DNA from: Citromicrobium bathyomarinum
GTDB lineage: Bacteria > Pseudomonadota > Alphaproteobacteria > Sphingomonadales > Sphingomonadaceae
Length of the DNA: 64,000 nt
NCBI GenBank assembly: GCA_001306305.2
Contig: CP155577.1
Coordinates: 124,001 to 188,000, forward strand
Direction of reading: 5' to 3'
Shown here: positions 1 through 8,060 of the stretch, piece after piece
How the letters are laid out: every line of letters starts with the position of its first letter
Numbering within the stretch: the first letter of the stretch is position 1
Made by a program: the position numbers and the translations under genes
The notes under the pieces: model-generated
Databases searched by the model: none
What the model was told of the DNA's origin: nothing
The model's input: only the letters and a program-made list of their open reading frames with translations

Positions 1-103
1 TATGGCACACGAGCTGCACCGGCGCGAAGGGCGCTACGCGCTCGAGACGATGTGCATCGGCGGCGGACAGGGCCTCGCCGCGCTGTTCGAACGCGCCGCC
101 TGA
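1..103 (+). CDS. Acetyl-CoA acyltransferase (thiolase), C-terminal end only
   Basis: The last 33 or so codons of a gene that begins before the window. The reading frame ends with [24 protein letters not shown] is the conserved C-terminal thiolase motif, and its Cys is the acid/base residue of thiolysis and Claisen condensation. The stop TGA (101-103) overlaps the ATG of the next gene as TGATG, so the two are probably translationally coupled and work on the same acyl-CoA substrates. Chain length specificity cannot be judged from this fragment. Confidence 0.85.
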   Translation, partial: MAHELHRREGRYALETMCIGGGQGLAALFERAA

Positions 104-951
104 TGGCCACCGACTGGTCTGACTGGATCGGGCGCGAGGCGCGCGCTGCCGAACGCCTCGACGAGTCGCTCGCGGCACGCTGGCTCGCAACGCTCGACCT
201 CACTGCGCCTGAGGATGCCGCGTTGCCGCAGGGCATCCACTTCGCCCTGTGCACGCCGCAGGCACCGACCGCGATGCTGGGCGAAGACGGGCATCCGGCA
301 AGGTCGGACGACCCGGCAAGCCTCTACCCGCCGATCGACCTGCCCCGGCGGATGTGGGCGGGCAGCGAGATCGCGTTCCTGCGCCCCTTGATGCTCGGCG
401 ACCGGATCGACAAGCTCAGCCGCGTGGTCAGCCTTTCGGAAAAGGAAGGGCGCAGCGGTCGCCTCGCCTTTCTGGAGCTGGAACACGAGATCGCCGCCAA
501 TGGCGAGCCCGCAATCCGCGAGCGTCAGACGCTGGTCTATCGTGAGGCCGCCGCACCCGATGCGCCGCTGGTGCCGCCAGTGGTGGGCGAAAAGCTGTTC
601 GATCCCAAGGCATGGGACCGGGTGCAGACGATGGTGCCGTCCGAGGCGCTGCTGTTTCGCTTCTCCGCACTCACCTTCAACACGCACCGGATCCACTACG
701 ATGCGCCCTATGCGCGCGAGGTCGAGCGCTATCGCGGGCCGGTGGTCCACGGGCCGCTGCTTGCGACTCTGCTGCTTCAGCTTGCGGCAGAGGTCGCGGG
801 ACCGGTCGCCTCCTTCGGTTTCTCCGCCCGTTCGCCTGCGATCGTGGGAGACACGCTGCACTTGGCCGTTCGCGAGCAGGGCGATACGATGCAACTGGCA
901 GCCCTCAATGACGCAGGCGCGGTGCTGACCACGGCGCAGGCCAGCCGCTAG
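103..951 (+). CDS. FAS1-like / MaoC-type hot-dog dehydratase (3-methylfumaryl-CoA hydratase-like)
   Basis: A 282-residue protein starting [10 protein letters not shown], with its ATG overlapping the upstream thiolase stop. The N-terminal half resembles the FAS1-like dehydratase domain. The C-terminal half carries a hot-dog hydratase signature around SALTFNTHRIHYD, the region that supplies the catalytic His/Asp pair in MaoC-like enzymes. Size and two-part layout match proteins annotated as mesaconyl-C4-CoA or 3-methylfumaryl-CoA hydratase and HTD2-type dehydratases. Coupling to a thiolase suggests reversible hydration of an enoyl-CoA intermediate in the cytoplasm. The exact substrate is not readable from the sequence. 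Confidence 0.8.
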   Translation: MATDWSDWIGREARAAERLDESLAARWLATLDLTAPEDAALPQGIHFALCTPQAPTAMLGEDGHPARSDDPASLYPPIDLPRRMWAGSEIAFLRPLMLGDRIDKLSRVVSLSEKEGRSGRLAFLELEHEIAANGEPAIRERQTLVYREAAAPDAPLVPPVVGEKLFDPKAWDRVQTMVPSEALLFRFSALTFNTHRIHYDAPYAREVERYRGPVVHGPLLATLLLQLAAEVAGPVASFGFSARSPAIVGDTLHLAVREQGDTMQLAALNDAGAVLTTAQASR

Positions 952-1021
952 TTTGCGAGCGGTTCGTCGTTAAAATCGGCATAAATTGTTTCGTTACCCG
1001 CGAAGTGCTATCTGCACGGGC

Positions 1022-1963
1022 ATGGACGCAGTACTCGAACGCAAGCCCGATTTTTCGCAAATACCCGTCATGCCCGACGACGTATTCACCGCGCCGCTCA
1101 AGCGGCCGGCGCATGTCGGGGAGGACTGGCTCGAACCCAAGCAGACCGAGTACGACAGCGAGGACGACCGGATCTGGGACGATCTGTTCGCCCGCCAGAT
1201 GGAAATCCTGCCTGGACGGGCGGCGACCGCTTTTCTCGAAGGGCTGGAGCGACTCGACCTGGGCGCGGGCGGCGTACCCGAATTCGGCGAGCTGTCCGAG
1301 TCGCTCGACAAGCTGACCGGGTGGAGCGTGGTACCCGTACCGATGCTGATCCCCGATCACATCTTCTTCTGGCACCTCGCCAACCGGCGCTTCCCCGCGG
1401 GCAATTTCATCCGCACGCGCGAAACCTTCGACTACATCCAGGAACCCGACGTGTTCCACGATGTGTTCGGCCACGTGCCGATGCTGACCAACCCGGTCTT
1501 CGCCGATTACATGCAGGAATATGGCCGCGCAGGCTGGCGTGCGATGAAGCATAACCGCCTCAAGGCACTCGGCGCGCTGTACTGGTACACGGTCGAATTC
1601 GGCCTGATCATGGAAGGCGGGAATGATCTGCGCGCCTATGGCGCAGGGATTCTCTCAGGCCCGACCGAGGCTGTGTTCTCGGTCGAGGCGAAGAGCCCCA
1701 ACCGGATCATGCTCAACGTCGATCGTGTGATGCGGACCGATTATGTGATCTCGGACCTGCAGCCGACCTATTTCGTGATCGAAAGCTTCGAGGATCTGTA
1801 TCGCAAGACGGTCGAGCGCGATTTCGAGACGCTCTACCAGAAGCTGCCGCCGTCCTTCACCTACGCCAATTCGGCGGTGATCGACGTGGACAATGTGGTC
1901 AATGTCGGCACGCAGGAATACCTGCTGCGTGGCGGGCGCGGCAGCAGCGCACGGCCCGTATAG
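1022..1963 (+). CDS. phhA: Phenylalanine 4-monooxygenase
   Basis: A 313-residue protein of the monomeric bacterial phenylalanine hydroxylase type, converting Phe to Tyr with tetrahydropterin and O2. Fe(II) ligands are H146 and H151 in DVFHDVFGHVP and E192 in VEFGL; the 41-residue H-to-E spacing is normal for the family. Surrounding motifs such as VPVPMLIPDHIFF also fit. I chose the ATG at 1022 (MDAVLERKP); an in-frame start at 986 would add an unlikely 12-residue extension. No pterin dehydratase gene is adjacent. It likely serves Phe catabolism or Tyr supply. The identification is very secure. Confidence 0.96.
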   Translation: MDAVLERKPDFSQIPVMPDDVFTAPLKRPAHVGEDWLEPKQTEYDSEDDRIWDDLFARQMEILPGRAATAFLEGLERLDLGAGGVPEFGELSESLDKLTGWSVVPVPMLIPDHIFFWHLANRRFPAGNFIRTRETFDYIQEPDVFHDVFGHVPMLTNPVFADYMQEYGRAGWRAMKHNRLKALGALYWYTVEFGLIMEGGNDLRAYGAGILSGPTEAVFSVEAKSPNRIMLNVDRVMRTDYVISDLQPTYFVIESFEDLYRKTVERDFETLYQKLPPSFTYANSAVIDVDNVVNVGTQEYLLRGGRGSSARPV

Positions 1964-2001
1964 GGCTCTGCCCACACGCACCCCGGCACGGGTGCCTTTC
2001 G

Positions 2002-2039
2002 GACAAACAAAAACCGGCCCCGAATCGCTTCGGGGCCGG
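2002..2039 (-). terminator. Rho-independent terminator after the repeat lipoprotein gene
   Basis: A perfect 11-bp stem (CCGGCCCCGAA / TTCGGGGCCGG, 2014-2039) with a 4-nt loop. Read on the minus strand it is followed by TTTTTGTTTG, a good U-tract. It sits 29 bp past the stop of the minus-strand lipoprotein gene and could also block read-through from phhA. Confidence 0.85.
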
Positions 2040-2067
2040 TCGAATTCATCCGACGGATGAAACCCGA

Positions 2068-2340
2068 TTATTCCGCAGCAGCGGTTTCGTCGGTGGTTTC
2101 TTCGGTGGTCGCTTCGTCAGCGGCGTCGGTCGCCATGGTGTCTTCAGCCATCGCGTCGTCGGCGGCGTCGGTCGCCATCGCGTCTTCAGCCATCGCATCG
2201 TCGGCAGCGTCGGTCGCCATGGTGTCTTCAGCCATGGTGTCTTCGGTGGTGGTGTCTTCGGCGGTTTCGCCGCAAGCAGCGACGCCCAGGCCCAGAACGA
2301 CGGTCGACGCGATCAGAGCGGCTTTGAAAGTGGTCTTCAT
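2068..2340 (-). CDS. Small acidic lipoprotein with 14-residue tandem repeats
   Basis: A 90-residue protein starting MKTTFKAALIAS, with a signal peptide and lipobox ending GVAAC (Cys about 22). The mature part is almost all Ala, Asp, Glu, Thr and Met and contains three near-identical 14-residue units (MAEDTMATDAADDA, MAEDAMATDAADDA, MAEDTMATDAADEA), followed by a Thr/Glu-rich tail. The start is supported by AGGGGAAG upstream of the ATG. An in-frame extension to 2415 lacks this. It is probably an abundant, unstructured, negatively charged envelope lipoprotein. No known domain is visible and its function is unknown. Confidence 0.85.
   Translation of the reverse strand: MKTTFKAALIASTVVLGLGVAACGETAEDTTTEDTMAEDTMATDAADDAMAEDAMATDAADDAMAEDTMATDAADEATTEETTDETAAAE
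2120..2250 (-). repeat. 42-bp tandem repeat inside the lipoprotein gene
   Basis: Three imperfect head-to-tail copies of a 42-bp unit that encode the 14-residue repeats; boundaries are approximate. The copies differ by a few bases, mostly silent or Ala/Thr and Asp/Glu swaps. The unit length is a multiple of three, so copy-number change would keep the reading frame. Confidence 0.75.
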
Positions 2341-2444
2341 GATTCTTCCCCTAGATTGGTTGGGGCTTCCGCATAGCCACGTTTTTGCCACACGGATACC
2401 CTGAATTTGCCTCAATCAGGATGGGATATGCAGATTTCTGCGGA

Positions 2445-2714
2445 TTAGCGGCGGGCGTGCGAGGCCGCAAATGACACAATTGCGAGCACTGCCAGACCAA
2501 TAGCGATCGCCACGAGCAGCGCGTTGGCACCCAGCGATCCGATCAGCGAGGCATCGCTGACGGCCATGCCAGACACCACGGTCGCGCCTGCACCCAGGGC
2601 GATTCGCAGCCACGCAGAGCGCGCATCGTCGGCACCGGTTACAAGCGCGACGATCCAGCCGATGACGCCGCCGCTACAGATGAGGATCAAAAAGCCTATC
2701 GCTCGATTCAACAA
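2445..2714 (-). CDS. Small membrane protein, possibly GlsB/YeaQ/YmgE-like
   Basis: About 89 residues with three hydrophobic segments (roughly 5-25, 38-53 and 60-82) and a GGVIGWIVALVTG stretch reminiscent of GlsB/YeaQ/YmgE (transglycosylase-associated) proteins. The only upstream starts are tandem TTG codons; an in-frame TAA lies just before them and no clear ribosome binding site is visible. The start is therefore uncertain, and a TTG at codon 9 is also possible. It lies upstream of the repeat lipoprotein on the same strand. The family assignment is tentative. Confidence 0.55.
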   Translation of the reverse strand: MLNRAIGFLILICSGGVIGWIVALVTGADDARSAWLRIALGAGATVVSGMAVSDASLIGSLGANALLVAIAIGLAVLAIVSFAASHARR

Positions 2715-2836
2715 AAGTTAGGTTTCTGCACTTTTGTCGAACAGCCGAACCCGGGCTTGGTTCCCGCTCGTTTACCCCACCACCCTCAGCAAGGTGCGGA
2801 TCGGGCGGCCGCGGACAAGGGCAAGCCCCTTGTCGG

Positions 2837-3646
2837 CTAGAATGCGAAGAGCCAGATCAGCGTGACCGAGCCGATCAGGATGCGGTACCACGCGAAAGGC
2901 GCGAAGCCGCGCTTGCTGACATAGGCGACGAAGGCCCGCACCACGACCAGCGCGACCAGGAAGCTGGCGACGAAGCCCAGCGCGATATGCGTCCAGCCGA
3001 TCGTCGCGGTCCCTGCGAGAAGCTCCGGCTCCTGGACGATCTTGACTACCGACGCACCGAGCATGGTCGGCACCGCGAGGAAGAACGAGAACTCGGCCGC
3101 AGTCTTGCGCCCCACGCCCATCGCCAGTGCGCCCATGATGGTCGCGCCCGAGCGGCTGGTGCCGGGGATCATCGCAAGGCACTGGACGAAGCCGATTCCG
3201 ATCGCCGTCTTCCACGACAGCGCCTCGACCCCCTGCTCCTCGCGCGTGGGGATGGCCTTCTCCAGCACGAGGATCGCGATCCCGCCCACGATCAGCGCGA
3301 TGGCGACCACGGCGGGGCTTTCCAGCATCGCGTCGATCACGTCGAGGATCAGCAGGCCGATCACTGCGGCGGGCAGGAAGGCGAGCAGGATGTTGCGCAC
3401 GAACAAAATCGCCTTGCGCTCTCCGCGCAGCAACCCGGTGCCCATGGTCCAGAAGGTTTTGAAATAGGTCACCACTACCGCGAGGATCGCGCCCAGCTGG
3501 ATGATGATATTGTACTGCCGCCACAGCGCCGGGTCGTAGCCGAACCACGCCTGCGCGAGGATCAGGTGACCGGTCGAGGAGACCGGCAGGAACTCGGTCA
3601 GCCCTTCGAGGATGCCGAGCAGGATCGCGGTTACGATGGTGTCCAT
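2837..3646 (-). CDS. uppP: Undecaprenyl-diphosphatase
   Basis: A 269-residue polytopic inner-membrane enzyme that dephosphorylates undecaprenyl pyrophosphate to recycle the lipid carrier for peptidoglycan and other glycans. Both family motifs are present: EGLTEFLPVSSTGH near the N-terminus and PGTSRSGATI in the middle, with several hydrophobic helices between and after. The start at MDTIVTAILLG (3646) gives normal BacA/UppP length; an upstream in-frame start would add an 18-residue polar tail. The gene stands between unrelated genes, and its product supports the MurA and glycan functions elsewhere in the window. Confidence 0.96.
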   Translation of the reverse strand: MDTIVTAILLGILEGLTEFLPVSSTGHLILAQAWFGYDPALWRQYNIIIQLGAILAVVVTYFKTFWTMGTGLLRGERKAILFVRNILLAFLPAAVIGLLILDVIDAMLESPAVVAIALIVGGIAILVLEKAIPTREEQGVEALSWKTAIGIGFVQCLAMIPGTSRSGATIMGALAMGVGRKTAAEFSFFLAVPTMLGASVVKIVQEPELLAGTATIGWTHIALGFVASFLVALVVVRAFVAYVSKRGFAPFAWYRILIGSVTLIWLFAF

Positions 3647-3659
3647 GGGCGACACGCTC

Positions 3660-3698
3660 AAAGACAAGGGGCCGCGCAAGTCAAGCTCGCGCGGCCCC
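3660..3698 (-). terminator. Rho-independent terminator after the M13 peptidase gene
   Basis: A perfect 10-bp GC stem, GGGGCCGCGC / GCGCGGCCCC (3668-3698), with an 11-nt loop. On the minus strand it is followed by TTGTCTTT. It lies about 30 bp beyond the stop of the M13 peptidase gene, so uppP probably has its own promoter. Confidence 0.75.
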
Positions 3699-3728
3699 AC
3701 AGTGTCAGGATGACAGGCTTATGCCCGC

Positions 3729-5900
3729 TTACCAGATCCGGATCCGCTCTTCGGGCGGCAGGTACAGATCGTCCTGCGGGGTCACGTTGAAGGCGTCGTA
3801 CCACGCATCCATGTTGCGCACGATGCCGTTGACCCGGAACTCTTCCGGGCTGTGCGGATCGGTCAGCAGGCGGGTGCGGGCCGCTTCCTCGCGCTGCTGG
3901 CTGCGCCACACCTGCGCCCAGGCGAGGAAGAAGCGCTGGTCGCCGGTCAGCCCGTCGATCACCTTGTCTTCCTTGCCATTCAGGCTGAGCTTGTAGGCGC
4001 GGTAGGCAAGGCTGAGCCCTCCCAGATCGCCGATATTCTCGCCCAGCGTCAGGCGACCGTTCACGCAGGTCTCGCCATCGTCGAGCGGGCAATAGCTGTT
4101 GTACTGCGCGACCAGTGCATCGCCCAGCTTGTCGAACGCGGCGCGGTCGGCGTCGGTCCACCAGTTGCGCAGCATGCCGGTGCCATCGGACTTGGAACCC
4201 TGATCGTCGAAGCCGTGGCCCATCTCGTGCCCGATGACGCCGCCGATCCCGCCGTAGTTCACCGCCGGATCATTGCTCAGCGCGAAGAACGGCTGCTGCA
4301 GGATCGCGGCGGGGAAGACGATCTCGTTCTTGGTCGAGTTGTAGTAGGCGTTGACCGTCTGCGGCAGCATGAACCACTCGGTCCGGTCGATCGGGCCGCC
4401 CAGCTTGGAAAGATTGTCCTTCCACTGCCAGCGGGCCGCAGCCATCCGGTTGGCGATCGGATCGCCCGGAGTGATGGTCAGCCCCTGATAGGTTTCCAGA
4501 TTGTCGCGGTAGCCGATCTTGGGATCGAAGCTGTCGAGCTTGTCGAGCGCTTCTTCCTTGGTCGCCTCTCCCATCCAGTCGATCTCGCCGATCGACTGGC
4601 GCAGCGCGACACGCAGGTTGGCCACCAGCTCTTCCATCGCGGCCTTGTTTTCCGCCGGGAAGTACTCCGCGACGTAGGACTTGCCGAGCAGCTCGCCGAG
4701 CAGGCCCTCGGTCTCGCCGATCGCGCGCTTCCACCGGGGGCGCTGTTCGGGCGTGCCCTGCAGCACCTTGCCGTAGAACGCGAAATCCGCCTCATCGAAA
4801 CGCGAGGGCAGGACCGAGGCGTTGTTTTCGAGGAATTCCTTGATCGTCCAGGCCTGCAGCACCTCGACCGGGGTATTCACCGCCAGCTCCATCAGCGCGG
4901 GCGTGCCGCCGCCGATCTTGTCGAGCGTTTCGTCCGTCAGGCCGAGCTCCTTCGCCTGCTCGAGGCTGGGCGGAAGGTCGCCGACGATGAAGCGGTCGGT
5001 ATCGGCAAAGCCGCTCGCGGTGAGCAGCGCGGTGAGCGGGAAGCCACCGGCCAGTGCGCCCAGTTCTTCGGGCGTCAGCGCATTGTAGGTCAGGTCGCGG
5101 TTGCGGCGCGTCGCGCGGTCCCAGGAGACCTTGCGGGCAATGCTGTCTTCGAAATTGTACACGGACTCGGCCATCGCGGCGGGGTCGTCATAGCCTGCCT
5201 CTTTCAGCAGGAAGGTCAGGTATTCGCGATACTTGGCCTGGATCTCGCGGCCCTTGTCCGTCTCGTCGAGATAGTAGTCGCGGTCCGGCAGGCCGAGGCC
5301 ACCCGATCCGACATAGACCGAATAGCGGGTCGGCTCCTTCGAATCGACGCTGACGCCGCCGCCCATCGGCGAGGAATAGCCCGGCGTGCCCCACAGCGTG
5401 GCGAGCTCCGCCAGTGTGCCCGCATCGCGGATCTTGTCGAGATAGGGCTGCGCGGGCGCAAGGCCGGCGGCATTGATCGCGTCGGTATCGAAATAGGAAT
5501 TATAGGCGTCGACGATACGCTTCTCGTCCGACGTCAGCTGCGCGGCCGGCTTCTTGAGCAGGCTGTCGACCAGCGTGTTCACATCGCTGGTCGACTTCTC
5601 GCGCAGCAGGTTGAACGCACCGAAGCGGCTGTATTCCGGCGGCAGCGGGTTCGCATCGAGCCACTTCTGGTTGACGTAGGCGAAGAAGTCGTCGCCCGGA
5701 TCGATCGTGTCGGACAGCAGCGAGGTGTCGACGCCCCATTCGCCGAAGCTCATCGTCGGCGTGGCGGTTTCGCCCTCGCTCGAGCCATTGTCCTGCAACA
5801 GCATCTCGATCCCGTCGGGCGCGTCCCCCTCATGGGCGGCGGCGGGCGCGGCGATCGCCAGCGCGGCAACGCTAGCGGTGGCTAGGAAGGTTCGGATCAT
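3729..5900 (-). CDS. Secreted M13-family zinc metalloendopeptidase (PepO/neprilysin-like)
   Basis: A 723-residue protein with a cleavable signal peptide (MIRTFLATASVAALAIAAPAAAHEG). The zinc site is complete: HEMGH at 558-562 supplies both His ligands and catalytic Glu559, and ENIGD at 621-625 supplies the third ligand and the supporting Asp. The N-terminal two thirds match the M13_N lobe. AAGGGGC stands 6-7 nt before the ATG. It probably degrades short peptides in the periplasm or outside the cell. It is followed by a strong hairpin terminator and appears monocistronic. Confidence 0.95.
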   Translation of the reverse strand: MIRTFLATASVAALAIAAPAAAHEGDAPDGIEMLLQDNGSSEGETATPTMSFGEWGVDTSLLSDTIDPGDDFFAYVNQKWLDANPLPPEYSRFGAFNLLREKSTSDVNTLVDSLLKKPAAQLTSDEKRIVDAYNSYFDTDAINAAGLAPAQPYLDKIRDAGTLAELATLWGTPGYSSPMGGGVSVDSKEPTRYSVYVGSGGLGLPDRDYYLDETDKGREIQAKYREYLTFLLKEAGYDDPAAMAESVYNFEDSIARKVSWDRATRRNRDLTYNALTPEELGALAGGFPLTALLTASGFADTDRFIVGDLPPSLEQAKELGLTDETLDKIGGGTPALMELAVNTPVEVLQAWTIKEFLENNASVLPSRFDEADFAFYGKVLQGTPEQRPRWKRAIGETEGLLGELLGKSYVAEYFPAENKAAMEELVANLRVALRQSIGEIDWMGEATKEEALDKLDSFDPKIGYRDNLETYQGLTITPGDPIANRMAAARWQWKDNLSKLGGPIDRTEWFMLPQTVNAYYNSTKNEIVFPAAILQQPFFALSNDPAVNYGGIGGVIGHEMGHGFDDQGSKSDGTGMLRNWWTDADRAAFDKLGDALVAQYNSYCPLDDGETCVNGRLTLGENIGDLGGLSLAYRAYKLSLNGKEDKVIDGLTGDQRFFLAWAQVWRSQQREEAARTRLLTDPHSPEEFRVNGIVRNMDAWYDAFNVTPQDDLYLPPEERIRIW

Positions 5901-6049
5901 GATTATGCCCCTTGTTCAAAGATTTGCTTCTATCGCCGCCCGCGATGAACGGCGGATTGCGCATGGTGCCGTCATACGCCCATGCGGGCCAGGTACAGCG
6001 ACGCTCGTCGGGCCGAGTCTGTCGCTCATCGATTGAGGCAGCGCCGCAA

Positions 6050-7888
6050 TCAGGCGGTGTCGCTGCGCGGCGCGTCGAATTGCAGCTTTGCGAGCTGCGC
6101 ATAGAGCCCGCCGCGTGCGACGAGTTCGGAATGGGTGCCCTGCTGCACGATCCGGCCACCGTCCATCACCACGATCCGGTCCGCCTCGCGCACGGTGGCG
6201 AGCCGGTGCGCGATGACCAGCGTGGTCCGCCCGCGCATCACGTGGCCGAGCGCTTCCTGCACCAGCCGCTCGCTCTGCGCGTCGAGCGCGCTGGTCGCCT
6301 CGTCGAGCAGGAGGATCGGCGAATCGCGCAGGATCGCGCGAGCGATCGCGAGTCGCTGCTGCTGCCCGCCGGACAGGCGCGTGCCGTCCTCGCCCAGATT
6401 GGTGTCTAGCCCCTGAGGCAGCGCCTCGATGAAGTCGGCCGCATTGGCGAGGCGCGCGGCCTCCCAGATCTCCTCGTCGCTCGCATCCCAGCGGCCGTAG
6501 CGCAGGTTGTCACGCGCATTGCCGGAAAACAGCGTGCCGATCTGCGGGACGAAGGCCATCCGCTCGCGGATTTCGGCCGGGTCGGCGCTCGGCAAGGCAA
6601 TCCCGTCAAGCCGGATCGTGCCCTCATCGGGATCGTAGAACCGCTGGGCGAGCATGAAGAGCGTCGACTTGCCCGCCCCAGACGGGCCGACCAGCGCGAC
6701 GGTTTCCCCCGGCTCGATCTCCAGCGTCAGGTCGTCGATCACGACCTCGCCGGGGCGGCTGGGATAGGTGAAGCTGACATTGCGGAACGACAGGCTGCCG
6801 CGCGCGGGCACGGGCAGCGGCTGCGGTTTGGGCGGCGGGGCGATGGCCGGCTCTGCGTGTAGCAGCTCGGCCAGCCGGTCCGCCGCGCCCGCTCCGCGCA
6901 GCAGATCGCCATAGACTTCGGTCAGCGAACCGAACGCGCCTGCGACCAGCCCGCCGGTCAGCACGAAAGCGGTGATCGTGCCCCCGGTGATGACGCCTTC
7001 CGACACCGCGAGCGCGCCGCGCCACATGACCATCGTGATCCCGCCAAAGATCAGCACGATGACGATCGAGGTCATCGCCGCGCGCAGCAGGATGCGCCGT
7101 TTCGCGCTGTCGAAGGTTCGCTCGACCACACCGGCGAAGCGTTTGCCCTCGCGCTTTTCCTGGCCGAAGCTCTGGACGATCGGCATCGCGCTCAGCACTT
7201 CGGTGACATAGGCCCCGACATCGGCGACCCGGTCCTGGTTGGAGCGCGAAACCTTGCGAATCTTGCGCCCGAAGAACACGATCGGCGCGAGCACCAGCGG
7301 AATCCCGATCAGCAAGCCGAGGGTGAGCGAGGGCGCGAGATAGAGCAGCAGCAGGATGCCGCCGATTGCGGTCAGGCTGTTGCGCAGCGCGACCGAAACC
7401 GTCGTCCCCACCACGGTTTCGATGATCGCGGTGTCCGAAGTCATCCGGCTCGAAATTTCTTTCGGGCTGTTTTCCTCGTAGAAGCTCGGCGACTGGCGAA
7501 GCAGGTTTTCCTGCACCTTGAGCCGGATATTGGCGACCACCCGCTCGCCCAGCCAGCTGACGAAATAGAACCGCAGCGCGGTGCCGATGCCCAGCACCAC
7601 CACGATCATCAGCAGGTACTCGAAGGCGTGCGCGATCTGCTCCGGCCCCGCGCTGCCGCCGAACGCATCGTCGACGATCACCTTGAAGCGCCACGGAATC
7701 GCTAGCGTCGCGGCAGATGTGGTGAGCAGCGCGGCAGCGGCGAAGGCGATCTCGCGCGGGTAGCGTGCCGCCTCACGGTAGACCATGCGCAAGGGGGCGA
7801 GCGAGCGAGCCTTGGGCGGGCCGGCCTCGGCTTCAGGTAAACTGCCCCGGCGCCGCCGGCCTTTGTGAGTCTGATCTTCGCGAGCCAT
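6050..7888 (-). CDS. ABC exporter, fused permease-ATPase (MsbA/LmrA type)
   Basis: A 612-residue half-transporter with six hydrophobic helices in residues about 40-310, then a nucleotide-binding domain with Walker A GPSGAGKST (401-409), signature LSGGQQQR, Walker B ILLLDEATSALD and H-loop VIAHRLAT. It should act as a homodimer exporting a lipid-like or hydrophobic substrate across the inner membrane. The start at MAREDQTHKG is chosen over an in-frame start 60 bp upstream because GGCGGGG precedes it. The charged N-terminus (KGRRRRG) is typical of proteobacterial family members. It is divergent from the PHB depolymerase gene. The substrate is unknown. Confidence 0.9.
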   Translation of the reverse strand: MAREDQTHKGRRRRGSLPEAEAGPPKARSLAPLRMVYREAARYPREIAFAAAALLTTSAATLAIPWRFKVIVDDAFGGSAGPEQIAHAFEYLLMIVVVLGIGTALRFYFVSWLGERVVANIRLKVQENLLRQSPSFYEENSPKEISSRMTSDTAIIETVVGTTVSVALRNSLTAIGGILLLLYLAPSLTLGLLIGIPLVLAPIVFFGRKIRKVSRSNQDRVADVGAYVTEVLSAMPIVQSFGQEKREGKRFAGVVERTFDSAKRRILLRAAMTSIVIVLIFGGITMVMWRGALAVSEGVITGGTITAFVLTGGLVAGAFGSLTEVYGDLLRGAGAADRLAELLHAEPAIAPPPKPQPLPVPARGSLSFRNVSFTYPSRPGEVVIDDLTLEIEPGETVALVGPSGAGKSTLFMLAQRFYDPDEGTIRLDGIALPSADPAEIRERMAFVPQIGTLFSGNARDNLRYGRWDASDEEIWEAARLANAADFIEALPQGLDTNLGEDGTRLSGGQQQRLAIARAILRDSPILLLDEATSALDAQSERLVQEALGHVMRGRTTLVIAHRLATVREADRIVVMDGGRIVQQGTHSELVARGGLYAQLAKLQFDAPRSDTA

Positions 7889-7961
7889 GTGCGCCCCGCC
7901 TAGCCGCGCGGCGGCGGGAAATCCACGGTCGATGGACACCTCATCCACCTCGTACGTTGCC

Positions 7962-7985
7962 TATAATACATTGTGCGTTGCACAA
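7962..7985 (+). promoter_or_regulatory. TATAAT -10 element and TTGTGC-GTT-GCACAA dyad upstream of PHB depolymerase
   Basis: A perfect TATAAT (7962-7967) is followed three bases later by a perfect inverted repeat, TTGTGCGTTGCACAA (7971-7985), about 75 bp before the depolymerase start. No good -35 is seen at 17 bp. A dyad overlapping the expected start of transcription suggests a repressor operator. Its core TGC-N3-GCA resembles the CTGC-N3-GCAG site reported for the PHB regulator PhaR of other alphaproteobacteria. The link to PhaR is inference. Confidence 0.5.
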
Positions 7986-8060
7986 CGGCATGAACCCGGG
8001 CAGGCTATTGCCCAACCCGGAGGCGATTTTCGCCCCGACACTGAATGTAAGAGGCCCCCC

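Noticed and set aside
2057-2404. A Ser/Ala/Val repetitive frame on the plus strand
   Set aside because: It is the complement of the repeat lipoprotein gene, which has a lipobox, a ribosome binding site and a terminator on the other strand.
3852-5885. A 677-codon open frame on the plus strand
   Set aside because: It is antisense to the well-supported M13 peptidase gene and has no recognisable domain. Long antisense frames are expected at this GC content.
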